Positions 13,457 to 22,966 of a stretch of 64,000 nucleotides of DNA are shown one piece after another (position 1 is the first letter of the stretch; each line of letters begins with the position of its first letter). Origin of the DNA: a virus. The DNA lies in the IMG/VR virus record IMGVR_UViG_3300010389_000013, positions 1 through 64,000 of that record. One strand, 5' to 3'. A program made the position numbers and the translations under genes. The notes beneath the pieces were generated by a model that was given only the letters and a program-made list of their open reading frames with translations, had not been told where the DNA came from and made no database searches.

Positions 13457-14038
13457 CTAACTGTCCTTCTTGTCTAGACGAATGTTATCTGGTGGTGTAA
13501 CTATAAAATTAAATGCAAAGATTGTCCGTGGTTTGTCGGATAGATTTGGTCTTGCAAAATGATCTGCATATGCAGGAAAAATAAACAATGATCCTTCCTT
13601 ACAATTTGGTATCTCTATCTGTCTTTTGTTACCATCCCAGAAACTAGGAAGACTCTCATAGAATACAGTTGAGGTGTGAACTTCTGGATCAAAGTCCACA
13701 TAACATGTTGCAGAGAACCCCTTGTATCCATGATTGTGTATTGCCTGCTCCATGTTTGTTCCAGATGTCTGTGACCATGCCATTGTAATATTATATCCAG
13801 CGGCACCAATTTCTCTTCCAAACTGTTGAATTGACTCGCCAAATACTTCATTGGTAAATTCAGCAGCAGCACTTGTCCTCTCAGGATCAAACCTGATGGG
13901 ATCGTAGTTGCTCAATGGTTGATAACTACCCTTGACATATGGATTCTTCTCCATAAATTCATAGATTCGTTCTTTCTTTTCTGCCCAATTATCCAACTGA
14001 ATAAGAGAACATGGCCACGGCATTAACTGTCTTATCAT
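13457..14038 (-). CDS. 2OG-Fe(II) oxygenase superfamily protein
   Basis: 193 aa. Contains NHGYKGFSATCYVDFDPEVH, then GSLFIFPAYADHFARPNLSD and RTIFAFNF, which fits the 2OG-FeII_Oxy_5-type family found repeatedly in cyanophages. The residue order His...Asp/Glu...His...Arg is plausible, but I cannot assign every ligand. Last gene before a strong terminator. Confidence 0.65.
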   Translation of the reverse strand: MIRQLMPWPCSLIQLDNWAEKKERIYEFMEKNPYVKGSYQPLSNYDPIRFDPERTSAAAEFTNEVFGESIQQFGREIGAAGYNITMAWSQTSGTNMEQAIHNHGYKGFSATCYVDFDPEVHTSTVFYESLPSFWDGNKRQIEIPNCKEGSLFIFPAYADHFARPNLSDKPRTIFAFNFIVTPPDNIRLDKKDS

Positions 14039-14268
14039 TACTCCTCATCTACACGATCTACTGAGGCAATATCACAAACTGGCACCTCATGTTCACCACC
14101 AACAATATACCATGGCATCATCTGCCCATGATACTCAGGGTGTGCCTGATACTCTTCAGTATATTCAAAGTCACCGAGATACTTTAGTTCGCTTTCGGGA
14201 ATATCGTGATCGCGTAACATTGCTTGTAGCTGCAAGTGCAGTAGCTCGGGTTGCGTAGGTACTTTCAT
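14038..14268 (-). CDS. 76-aa hypothetical protein
   Basis: Starts MKVPTQPELLHLQLQAMLRD; acidic. GGAG five bases before the ATG at 14268 decides the start. It overlaps the end of the DUF4385-like gene by 98 bases in another frame. Unassigned. Confidence 0.65.
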   Translation of the reverse strand: MKVPTQPELLHLQLQAMLRDHDIPESELKYLGDFEYTEEYQAHPEYHGQMMPWYIVGGEHEVPVCDIASVDRVDEE

Positions 14269-14722
14269 TAGATCTCCATTGTTTACGAAGTTGTTGGTAT
14301 TTGGTATCATATGCTGCGAGATCTCTCACTCGCTTGAAGATTTGTGCTGCCCTTGCTTTTACATTCGTGAGGCAATCTTCCTCACAGGTAGATACACTCC
14401 CATTTTCTGCATATTTGCGTCCCGAAGAGTGATTGGCATACCGTCTGGCACGAGTGAATCCCATCTCAAGGAATTTCCTTGCCATGTCCATCCCAACGAA
14501 ATCATTCCGTCGTTTATACTCACAGAACATCTCGTATATTTTATTAGAAGATGTAGTAGCCGTTTCTTCATCTACAAAACGCCAATGAGCACAAATGTCG
14601 TTAGTGTAAGGGCGAACCAATAGGACTCCTTGCTCTCCCCTTCCAATACGATAAAGTTTGCGAGTTTCTGTATCTGTAAAGTCAAGGTCCTCATAAGGAA
14701 GTTCATAACAAAACTCAAGCAT
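14171..14722 (-). CDS. DUF4385 family protein
   Basis: 183 aa. The family signature is clear: YRIGRGEQGVLLVRPY, then HWRF, DFVGMDMARKFLEMGFTRAR and RYANHSSGRKY. This family occurs in bacteria and T4-like cyanophages and has no known function. The last 30-odd residues (after KQWRSNES) look like read-through into the next gene, suggesting the original stop codon was lost. Confidence 0.8.
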   Translation of the reverse strand: MLEFCYELPYEDLDFTDTETRKLYRIGRGEQGVLLVRPYTNDICAHWRFVDEETATTSSNKIYEMFCEYKRRNDFVGMDMARKFLEMGFTRARRYANHSSGRKYAENGSVSTCEEDCLTNVKARAAQIFKRVRDLAAYDTKYQQLRKQWRSNESTYATRATALAATSNVTRSRYSRKRTKVSR

Positions 14723-14770
14723 GGTGTCCTACTGACGCTCTGCTACCCTAGCACAGGCGTCAGGGGGTTG

Positions 14771-15112
14771 TCAATAGTTCTGCCAGATAATATCTCCATA
14801 TGGGTCAACCACATATGCTTTGAAGAAGTGATCTGAGTCTGGACACTGAGACTCACGTGGGAACCAAGACCCAGCATTAAGAGATGCTACGGTTTCATCT
14901 TCAAATCTAATTGTGTTGAAAATACCCTGTTTAATGATATCCAAAACATAATCATCAACAAATTCCTCATACCATGCAGCAACAGTATCTTTAGTTGCCT
15001 GTGATAATCTATTATAATCAGTGAGATCAAAATAAATTAGACAGCATTGATATCTCTGTGCATAAGATGCAACTAAATCATATAATTGCAATTCGTTTCC
15101 TTGAACAATCAT
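14771..15112 (-). CDS. 113-aa hypothetical protein
   Basis: Starts MIVQGNELQLYDLVASYAQR; acidic helical protein. ATGA overlap with the upstream 303-aa gene places it at the end of the structural transcript. Unassigned. Confidence 0.7.
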   Translation of the reverse strand: MIVQGNELQLYDLVASYAQRYQCCLIYFDLTDYNRLSQATKDTVAAWYEEFVDDYVLDIIKQGIFNTIRFEDETVASLNAGSWFPRESQCPDSDHFFKAYVVDPYGDIIWQNY

Positions 15113-16020
15113 GCTGCACCTCCATTTTGCTCATCAATCTGAGATTGTAAATGTGCGAGGAGCTCATCCAACCATATTTTTCTTTGATCTCTTTCTTCTT
15201 GTGTGAGATCTTCTTCATCCATTGCTGGGGGTGGATTGGTTGCTTTCTCATATTCCAGGAGAAGAACACTGAAGTAATTGTTTTCAGTCAATGACTTCAT
15301 GACAAGATAGTTTGCAATCTTATCTCTGAATAGTTTCAGATAATGTCTACCAATAGGCAAGAACTGCTCATCAGTTGACAAATACTCAATGTCTGGGTTG
15401 TCAACAGCAAATACTTTTGTATAAAAATCGGGAGAAATGGGGAACTTAGTTCCCTCTGGGTTAGTTGAGAACTCAGTTGTATCTGTCAGATCTCTCAATT
15501 TAGATCTGTATAGCATATACATTTGCTTGCCAGCATCATCCAATGGACTATCTGCACCGATTGCCCAGTCAGTTTCTGACAACAGAAAGTTTCTAGCAAG
15601 ACGCAGAGAGAATGGAGAAACTGCTTTCTGCTTTTGATACATTCTTGCCAGTTCTTGTTGGAACTCAGCATTTTCAATTGAATCAATTAAATAGAAACCT
15701 TCAACTAGTTTATTCTTGAGTTCTTCTGCTTCGGATACAGCAACCTGCTCCATTTCATAGTCAACCCACTGATATTCTCCTGTGGAGAAATTTTTCTTAT
15801 ACTTTCTACGCTTAGCATAGAATGTATTGTTGGTGTACCAGTTAAACATAATGAGTTTATCCTTATCACTATCCCACAGAGGATAGAGGAAAGGCACTAG
15901 TTCATCATTCCAGTAAGTTTCTGGAATAACTTTGATCGTTCCGTTGTAACTGATCTCTTGCTGAACTACATCAAGTTGCACCTGTAACACAGGCATATCA
16001 GCTGAATTAAAGGTTGACAT
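15109..16020 (-). CDS. 303-aa protein following the tail-fibre genes
   Basis: No recognised domain. Helical and acidic, with an aromatic N-terminal third (VIPETYWNDELVPFLYPLWD). Its place directly after the collar/fibre genes and its size suggest a virion-associated or fibre-assembly protein. That role is inferred from position only. Confidence 0.65.
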   Translation of the reverse strand: MSTFNSADMPVLQVQLDVVQQEISYNGTIKVIPETYWNDELVPFLYPLWDSDKDKLIMFNWYTNNTFYAKRRKYKKNFSTGEYQWVDYEMEQVAVSEAEELKNKLVEGFYLIDSIENAEFQQELARMYQKQKAVSPFSLRLARNFLLSETDWAIGADSPLDDAGKQMYMLYRSKLRDLTDTTEFSTNPEGTKFPISPDFYTKVFAVDNPDIEYLSTDEQFLPIGRHYLKLFRDKIANYLVMKSLTENNYFSVLLLEYEKATNPPPAMDEEDLTQEERDQRKIWLDELLAHLQSQIDEQNGGAA

Positions 16021-16048
16021 ACTATCTAATATTAGTCTCCGAGTATAT

Positions 16049-19000
16049 TTAGAACGCTTTGATTAGGTACTTACAAAGTCTGTATGGGTGAATCAGAGGA
16101 ATATCAAAATCAGGATCCAATGTGGCTTGTGGTTCTACCTTGGTGGTTGACTTTAATGTAAGTCTTGCATCGGTAGCACCTACTCCAGAACTATATGTAA
16201 TTGATGGTCCAGTCTCACCCTGAACAGTGTATGCTAGGGAGTCAACTGCTGGTTTGGAGATTGCACCAGCACTAGGAACAAATACCAACTCCGTTACTTT
16301 CTCTTTCCAGTAAATGATCTCCGCAATACCATAATGATCTGTTTCAGCATCATTATCATTTGCACCACTCACATTAGCACGTGGTTGCTCAATTTTAATT
16401 TTAGTATTATTTTGCTTTGCTACTGCTGGTAATGCAACAGTATAAGTATACCACTTAGTATCACCAGAAGCACCATCCCATGATTCAGATACAGCAGGAA
16501 CATCACCAATGAGAGGATCTGTTCTAGTTGCATTTGGATTGATAATAGTATCAATTAGGTTCCAGGTTGTTGATCCTTCTAATTGATAATACATGCGAAC
16601 AACTTCTTCTGGAGTATCACCACCATTGACTCCATTTCCTCTACATGCTTTGATAGAAATATAGTTTACATTTGATGTGTCAACTGGAACAATCTCAGCA
16701 TATCTAGTTTTTGATGTTTGGTTGTTTAGACCACCAAATTTAAGATACTTTGTATATCTCTGAGAAGAATTACTTGCCAAAACAATCGCATCTACAGTTC
16801 CTGCTCCAACATCAATTGTCGCCGTTGCAACAGTTTCCCCGCCAGCACCATTCAGAACATAAACATATGGTATCTCAGTATATCCACTACCACCAGAAGT
16901 TAAATTGATTGCACCGACTGTACCATTACCTGTCAATACTGCTGTTGCTGTTGCACCAGATCCACCGCCACCAACGATTTTAACATCAGGAACTTGTGTT
17001 AGTGGTAGTTTGAAGTTGCCAGCAGTTCCAGTTCCTGCACCAGAACTATAGATATCAATATCCCAATCATCGGCGGTAGCAGAACCACGCTCTACAATAT
17101 CACCGATTGATACTGTTGTATTACCACCCTCGTAACCAACAATCTTACCAAGACCAACTTTGACATATCCATTTCCACCATTAGCAGTAGATCCACTAGA
17201 ACTACCAGATGCAGATACACCAGCACCACCCTGTCCAACATAAATTTCTGCTGTTGATGGACTATCAAGATCGTTCCAGTTTACATTACCACTCCAAGCA
17301 GCAGCACCACCGCCTCCACCACCACCAGGAGTCCAATAGTCGTTGTTATATGTAACAACCATTCTGACTTTTCCTGTTGTTCTCCCAGAAGTGGATAGAT
17401 TTCCATTGGTAAAGTAGTCGGAACGATAAGAACTTACTCCAGTATTACCACATCCACCACCACCGTGACCACCATCACCAGCAGGACCACCACCAGGACC
17501 AGCAGAACCACCACCGTTACCAGAACCACCGAAAGTTAGACCGTTGACGGCACAACCGCCTCCACCGCCGCCACCGCCGCCACCGACGCAACCATAGGCA
17601 CCACCAGTACCACCAGCACCAGCACCTAGAGGACTTGTAGTTGCCTGCAGTCCAACTGGTGCTCCACAACCGTTTGTACCAGCACCATTATCATATCCAG
17701 TAGCACCAGCACCGCCGCCGCCACCAGCACCAACGACAATTTGAGATCCTCTCAACAGAAGTGTTGATGCACCTCCAGCACCTCCATCAGCATCATTATG
17801 ACCAGAACCACCCGTTCCACCCCTTCCAGAGTGACTTGCAGTACCACCAGAAGGTTGACTATTGCTAGACTGTCCATCTCCACCATTATATCCAATTTGG
17901 ACAGACCACGTATTTTGTGCAAACGTGCTTAGTTGATCTGATCTCAGTTCAACATATACTCTTGAACCATAAGATCCAGACCATCCACCACGGGCATTAC
18001 CGCCCTTTCCACCATGAACATAGAATGCAGCAGAAGTTGCATTAGTTACACCAGCAAGACTAAAACTACCATCACTGGTCCTTTCTGTATCTATAGTACC
18101 GCTCTGACCACCAACGAATACGTTAACACCAGCACTACCAGCACCATAAAGAACTCCGTCTACACCACCACCAAGGAAACCCTGCAATCCACCAGTGTTT
18201 GGATTGTTGGGATAATCTGCATATGGATATCCATTTCCAGATACACCATTACCACCATCACTTCCATCTAAACCATCAGCACCGCCAGTTCCTTCTGAAC
18301 CAGTTGATGACTTAGTTCCACCATCCCCACCAAGTCCACCCTGTAATCCACTTGATCCATTACCTCTTTGTCCACCACCAGCAACGATATTAATAGCACT
18401 GCCATCACCAATTTTTAAACTACTATTAGTTCCATTGTTTCCACTAATGGTTCCTGCAGCACCAGAACCACCGCCACCAACAACTTCATAGTTAAGAACC
18501 GATGGAGATCCTGTAATATTACCTAGGTTGATATAATATGGACCACCAGGAGTTCCGAATGTCCACACATCAGAGTAGTCATAAATTGGCGTTCCACCAG
18601 TAACAACGTTTCTTCCACCAATGGTAGAATTAGACTGAAATCTCAAAAATTCTGGGTCTGGAATGAATGTCTGGAATTCATATGATCCAGCACCTTGAGC
18701 ACCAGATGCCAGATAATACTGTTCAGATTCTGGTACTGTTGGGTCCTGAAGAGTTCCATTACCACCATCACCACCTTTATAATCAAAAACATCATATGTT
18801 GCAACCGTATTGTCATCGTTTGGTAGTCTTAACAATCCATGTTTATGGGTGAAAACAGTACCAGTAGTTGGATACCATCTCGTAACTCTTCCACTGCCCA
18901 ATCTATAATCTTGAAGATATCTATCACCACTACTCTCTTTAATCCAACTCTCACCGCCAGGTATAGAGTGATACACACTATGACTATGCTGGAATACACC

Positions 19001-19885
19001 AGATAGTTTAGTTTCTCTCATAGTAACAGTGACAGTCTGACTTCCAATAATGTCGCAACCAGTCGTTTCAACTACCTGATCATATCCAGATGTAACAATT
19101 CTGCCGAGAGAGAAGAATTCATCTTGAGATTCTCTAGCAAAATACCACTGTCCTCCAGTGGTTCCAACGCCAAGAGATGAGTTACCTGCGTTTGGTGAGT
19201 TATTTCCAAATACTGGACTGTTTCCTACAATTTTTTTTGCTTTTGTATCTGGTACAGCAAATGTTCCAAGATATGGATCTCCCCACCATTCAAAAACATT
19301 TGCTTTATTGATACCCCTAACACCACCAGTATCAGGATCAATTCTAACTACTGCCTGAGCACCAGAACCACCGCCACCAGAAAATGTAACGCTTGGTGGG
19401 TTTTGCCAATCATATCCAGAACCAGATTGGATGATATTAACTGAAACAACCTCTCCAGATTGTATATCAATAACAGCAGATGCAGTTGCTTGAATTTCAA
19501 TACCACTTACAGGTGGTGGATCAACAGTAACAGTGGGATTTGATGTATATCCAGATCCCCCGTTTGTTACATCAATTCCACTACTAGATCTACCACCATA
19601 ATCATTTCCAATGATAGAATATAGAGCAGGATAATCTGAAATATTATACTCAGATCCATCACAATACAGATATCCTTCATGTGTATATGCTGGATTATCA
19701 CCAGTTAAATAAGCATTTCCTGAAGTCTCATTTAATGCTGGGTAAGAACCACCTGCTTTGACAAAATTATGGTCAAGACTATTAGCAGTGGTTTTAAGAT
19801 TAGGTACAATGGATCCGATTGGTGTTGTGTCCACCAACATATCTGTTAAAAATCCTTGTCTGGCGTTTCTATAACTCTGAGTCAT
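16049..19885 (-). CDS. Tail-collar/glycine-rich adhesin-type tail protein (1278 aa)
   Basis: The N-terminal 100 residues carry a phage tail-collar unit (EGYLYCDGSEYNISDYPALY). The middle, roughly residues 470-850, is extremely Gly-rich with runs such as GGGGSGAAG and GGAGGTGG, interrupted by short variable loops. Such stretches in T4-like adhesins can form polyglycine II helices presenting receptor-binding loops. The C-terminal part returns to beta-rich sequence. ATG at 19885 (MTQSYRNARQGFLTDMLVDT) is chosen because it abuts the upstream stop. Likely host-recognition component. Confidence 0.8.
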   Translation of the reverse strand: MTQSYRNARQGFLTDMLVDTTPIGSIVPNLKTTANSLDHNFVKAGGSYPALNETSGNAYLTGDNPAYTHEGYLYCDGSEYNISDYPALYSIIGNDYGGRSSSGIDVTNGGSGYTSNPTVTVDPPPVSGIEIQATASAVIDIQSGEVVSVNIIQSGSGYDWQNPPSVTFSGGGGSGAQAVVRIDPDTGGVRGINKANVFEWWGDPYLGTFAVPDTKAKKIVGNSPVFGNNSPNAGNSSLGVGTTGGQWYFARESQDEFFSLGRIVTSGYDQVVETTGCDIIGSQTVTVTMRETKLSGVFQHSHSVYHSIPGGESWIKESSGDRYLQDYRLGSGRVTRWYPTTGTVFTHKHGLLRLPNDDNTVATYDVFDYKGGDGGNGTLQDPTVPESEQYYLASGAQGAGSYEFQTFIPDPEFLRFQSNSTIGGRNVVTGGTPIYDYSDVWTFGTPGGPYYINLGNITGSPSVLNYEVVGGGGSGAAGTISGNNGTNSSLKIGDGSAINIVAGGGQRGNGSSGLQGGLGGDGGTKSSTGSEGTGGADGLDGSDGGNGVSGNGYPYADYPNNPNTGGLQGFLGGGVDGVLYGAGSAGVNVFVGGQSGTIDTERTSDGSFSLAGVTNATSAAFYVHGGKGGNARGGWSGSYGSRVYVELRSDQLSTFAQNTWSVQIGYNGGDGQSSNSQPSGGTASHSGRGGTGGSGHNDADGGAGGASTLLLRGSQIVVGAGGGGGAGATGYDNGAGTNGCGAPVGLQATTSPLGAGAGGTGGAYGCVGGGGGGGGGGCAVNGLTFGGSGNGGGSAGPGGGPAGDGGHGGGGCGNTGVSSYRSDYFTNGNLSTSGRTTGKVRMVVTYNNDYWTPGGGGGGGAAAWSGNVNWNDLDSPSTAEIYVGQGGAGVSASGSSSGSTANGGNGYVKVGLGKIVGYEGGNTTVSIGDIVERGSATADDWDIDIYSSGAGTGTAGNFKLPLTQVPDVKIVGGGGSGATATAVLTGNGTVGAINLTSGGSGYTEIPYVYVLNGAGGETVATATIDVGAGTVDAIVLASNSSQRYTKYLKFGGLNNQTSKTRYAEIVPVDTSNVNYISIKACRGNGVNGGDTPEEVVRMYYQLEGSTTWNLIDTIINPNATRTDPLIGDVPAVSESWDGASGDTKWYTYTVALPAVAKQNNTKIKIEQPRANVSGANDNDAETDHYGIAEIIYWKEKVTELVFVPSAGAISKPAVDSLAYTVQGETGPSITYSSGVGATDARLTLKSTTKVEPQATLDPDFDIPLIHPYRLCKYLIKAF

Positions 19886-19887
19886 AA

Positions 19888-21261
19888 TTAGATTTTGATT
19901 AGATATTCCATTACGATGAAGGGAGCACAAGCGGAATCAACAGAAACAGAAGAATCTGTTCCGATTGACATTGTTGTACTTAAATTTTCTGGCGGCACAA
20001 CAATTGCTCTTGTTTTAATTGTATAATTATGTTCTCCTCTATCCAGATCAATACGGTGATTATGTAGAGTTGGGTCTGTTCCAGCGGCAATTGTTAAATC
20101 AACTGTATCTGTAACAATATTCTCAACGTCTGTTGTAGCAGTGGCATCATTTACAGAATCGTTTGATTGTAAAGGAACAACATCATGTAAACTGTTGTTA
20201 TCAAAATCTAGTGGAACTCCAGGATATCCCTGGGCATATGTGACTGGAACTTGATTTGTAAATGATGCGTCATCACCAGCACCAACACGAACACATATAC
20301 CAAAAGCTGATTCTGCGTTTTTAAATCTGACAGTATTACTACCATCAGGAGAACCCTCCAACTCAGCACCATCCAAGTCGTATTGATCATTTGATATACA
20401 ATTGTATGTATATTGTCCAGCACCAAAAATACAACCACCCCAGTAAACTGTTTCCTGTTCACCAACAACAAATTGCTGTCTGGAAGTTGGTCCACCACCT
20501 TCTCCAGGACTCCACTTGCTCATTGCTCTGCATGGTTCCTGAGCACTTCCTGGCTCTCCACTACTATTTGTAGTAGCATCTAACCAGTCCTGAATTGCAA
20601 TAGTAGAAGCGTTTCTATAACTAGTTCTACCTTCCGCAACTGGATTATTGCTAGAACTTTCTAGAACTGAGAGATTTCTTGCTCTTACAGCACTATGAAA
20701 GTGCGTATGGGGATGAACTGCGTTTTCTTCAACTCCCTCAGAATCTGTGTAATGAGTATCACCAGCATAATTCCACCCAGGTCTACCACGAATTGGAATC
20801 TCCTGACTTGGGACAGTAATAGATCCAGAATATGTAATGTTTACATCTGTACCAATTGCTGATGCAACCTCAATGCCAATACCAGATCTACTAACTTCAT
20901 TTCCTAGAGCATTATCCAATCGTATGTTATTATACAAACCAGCATTAGCACCAGAAGTTGGTTCTGGATATTTAGAACCAAGATCTGGAACCATAAACTG
21001 AGTATCAGCTAATTCATCAAAGAATGTTCCGTCTGCATTTCGTCTAGCAAACTTACATGCAGTTCCTACCCCTAAGACTGCTGCTAGTGCAGGATAATCG
21101 TCAGCAAGGTATTTCGTGCCATCACATTTTAAGTAACCTGCTGGCAAATTTTGTGCGTTTAATGCGTTTGTAGGGTCGCCTTCATATTGAACTGGCCAGA
21201 TAATAACCTGACCAGTTAAGTTTCCATATTTTGCTCGTTCTTTTGCGTAAAATGCTGGCAT
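19888..21261 (-). CDS. Tail-collar-domain structural protein (457 aa)
   Basis: Contains GYLKCDGTKYLADDYPALAA near residue 40, the tail-collar signature, followed by VPDLGSKYPEP (the usual pDLr-like motif). The C-terminus ends in a compact FIVMEYLIKI strand like its neighbours. It lies directly between two related genes; all three probably arose by duplication and form short fibres or baseplate-attached adhesins. Confidence 0.75.
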   Translation of the reverse strand: MPAFYAKERAKYGNLTGQVIIWPVQYEGDPTNALNAQNLPAGYLKCDGTKYLADDYPALAAVLGVGTACKFARRNADGTFFDELADTQFMVPDLGSKYPEPTSGANAGLYNNIRLDNALGNEVSRSGIGIEVASAIGTDVNITYSGSITVPSQEIPIRGRPGWNYAGDTHYTDSEGVEENAVHPHTHFHSAVRARNLSVLESSSNNPVAEGRTSYRNASTIAIQDWLDATTNSSGEPGSAQEPCRAMSKWSPGEGGGPTSRQQFVVGEQETVYWGGCIFGAGQYTYNCISNDQYDLDGAELEGSPDGSNTVRFKNAESAFGICVRVGAGDDASFTNQVPVTYAQGYPGVPLDFDNNSLHDVVPLQSNDSVNDATATTDVENIVTDTVDLTIAAGTDPTLHNHRIDLDRGEHNYTIKTRAIVVPPENLSTTMSIGTDSSVSVDSACAPFIVMEYLIKI

Positions 21262-22955
21262 CAGTATGCTTTGATAATGAACGTCATGGTAACATTTGGT
21301 TGTGAGGTATCACATGTAATATTTAGAGCATTTTCTAGACTATCAGCGGTAAGTGAAGACCCATCTGCATCATTTGCTGTATGCGATGGAGGACTTGCCA
21401 TAGATCCAATTGTCTGATTAATTTCAAAACTTCCGTGGTTATGTGCTCTAAAAGACTGCTCTGTTGGATCTTTATTTTCCTTGGCAAGGTTAAGCGACAT
21501 TGGCCAAGAACCATGCCTAAAAGTAAGATCAACTGTACCACTATTTCTTGCAGGAAGATTTATTCTAACTTCATACACTGGATTTGCTTCAGTTCCCGTA
21601 TTTTCAATACTTTGAACCATACTTCCCTCACGCAAATAGTGGTACTTATTGTCCCTGTCTTGAGTATTCACGTACATTAGTGGTGTGATCTTATCATATT
21701 GATACCAATTAATGGCACCAACACTATAACTTCTTCTGAGATCCGTTCCAGCAGGTAAAGTAAATGTATTAGACTCTGCCGTAAGAGTAACGCCAGACAC
21801 AGTAAATACTGGTGCTGTTTCTGGATCATCAATCAATCCATCTGCTCTAATTGGAGATCCAGTATTGTAACCAAAGAAATTGGGTCTAGACCTTTCTTCC
21901 ATTGGTCTTGGGAAGTATCCAGTATGACAGGGAGTTTTGTGTGTATCTACTGGCACAGTGTCAATGATTTGATCTGTCTGCTGTCTAGCAAAAACAGTTT
22001 GTGTATAAGTCGTAGATGCCTGTCCAGATCCACCGCCTGCCTGAAGAATATCGGTTGTAGTCCAGTTGTCTTCACCAGCAGGAACAAATCCCCAATAATT
22101 TTTTCCCGTGCTGTCGTTAACAAACTCCATAAAAGTATCACACCTAGGAAGAGTGTTTTCCTTAGTTGGGTCACCATAAAATGTCAATCCTACAGCACCT
22201 TCTTGCCATGTAGTTGGTTCAGATTCTGCAAGTTGACATGTGTTTGGACCTTCAGTTGGGTCACAAGGACCACCAGTGCTTGCTTCACCCGTCATATCAA
22301 TACCCTGGTCAGTTCTGAATACCATCGGACCAGAAGCGTTCGGGTTAACTGAGCTCAAACTATCACTATGACCGTGAGATGGTGTATGATTGATTCCCAG
22401 TTTTCTGTTTAAAGTATAAACTGTTTCCAAAAAGTCTGGTGCTGTCAGGGTAATATTATCAAATTTAAAATATAGATTTCCTGCCAAGTTTAGTGAGAAA
22501 TCAATATCACAACTTGCTTCATATGTTGTGTTAATAATTTCTGTTTCGCCAAAATCAACGATTAAATCGCCAAGTGTGCTTCCCTGCGAATCGTAAACAG
22601 CGTCAGCTGGATTAGTCTGACCCATCTGATATGCAGGATCATCTAAGTAAGATCTTTCAAGATCCATCATTACGGTATTAGATAACTGAGGAAGTCTAAA
22701 TGTTCCTTCTGTTCCGTAATATGGAAACTGATAATGATTTCCACCACTATCAGTCATATCACCACCGTAGGTGTCTCCTAACGCCGCTGCTAATAGTGGG
22801 TAATCAGCAGCGTTAAGTGTTTGTCCTGTACAGGTAATCCAACCTTTAGGGATATTAGACTCTAGGAATCCAGTACCCCCATCCCCTCCCCAGGGCATGA
22901 TGGTGCCAATCTTGGCAGCCCTCATGGTCTTTAGTGAATCGTATCTTACTGTCAT
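21261..22955 (-). CDS. Tail-collar-domain structural protein (564 aa)
   Basis: Begins with IGTIMPWGGDGGTG, then GWITCTGQTLNAADYPLLAA and FRLPQLSN, a canonical tail-collar unit of the type in T4 gp12-like proteins. The C-terminus ends VTMTFIIKAY, resembling the ends of the other two collar proteins. No enzymatic motif. Virion adhesin or short tail fibre by family and context. Confidence 0.8.
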   Translation of the reverse strand: MTVRYDSLKTMRAAKIGTIMPWGGDGGTGFLESNIPKGWITCTGQTLNAADYPLLAAALGDTYGGDMTDSGGNHYQFPYYGTEGTFRLPQLSNTVMMDLERSYLDDPAYQMGQTNPADAVYDSQGSTLGDLIVDFGETEIINTTYEASCDIDFSLNLAGNLYFKFDNITLTAPDFLETVYTLNRKLGINHTPSHGHSDSLSSVNPNASGPMVFRTDQGIDMTGEASTGGPCDPTEGPNTCQLAESEPTTWQEGAVGLTFYGDPTKENTLPRCDTFMEFVNDSTGKNYWGFVPAGEDNWTTTDILQAGGGSGQASTTYTQTVFARQQTDQIIDTVPVDTHKTPCHTGYFPRPMEERSRPNFFGYNTGSPIRADGLIDDPETAPVFTVSGVTLTAESNTFTLPAGTDLRRSYSVGAINWYQYDKITPLMYVNTQDRDNKYHYLREGSMVQSIENTGTEANPVYEVRINLPARNSGTVDLTFRHGSWPMSLNLAKENKDPTEQSFRAHNHGSFEINQTIGSMASPPSHTANDADGSSLTADSLENALNITCDTSQPNVTMTFIIKAY

Positions 22956-22966
22956 CTTTTCTTAGA

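Noticed and set aside
16900-18500. CCACCA-rich low-complexity DNA on the plus strand
   Set aside because: It is the coding complement of the Gly-rich region of the tail protein rather than a separate repeat element.
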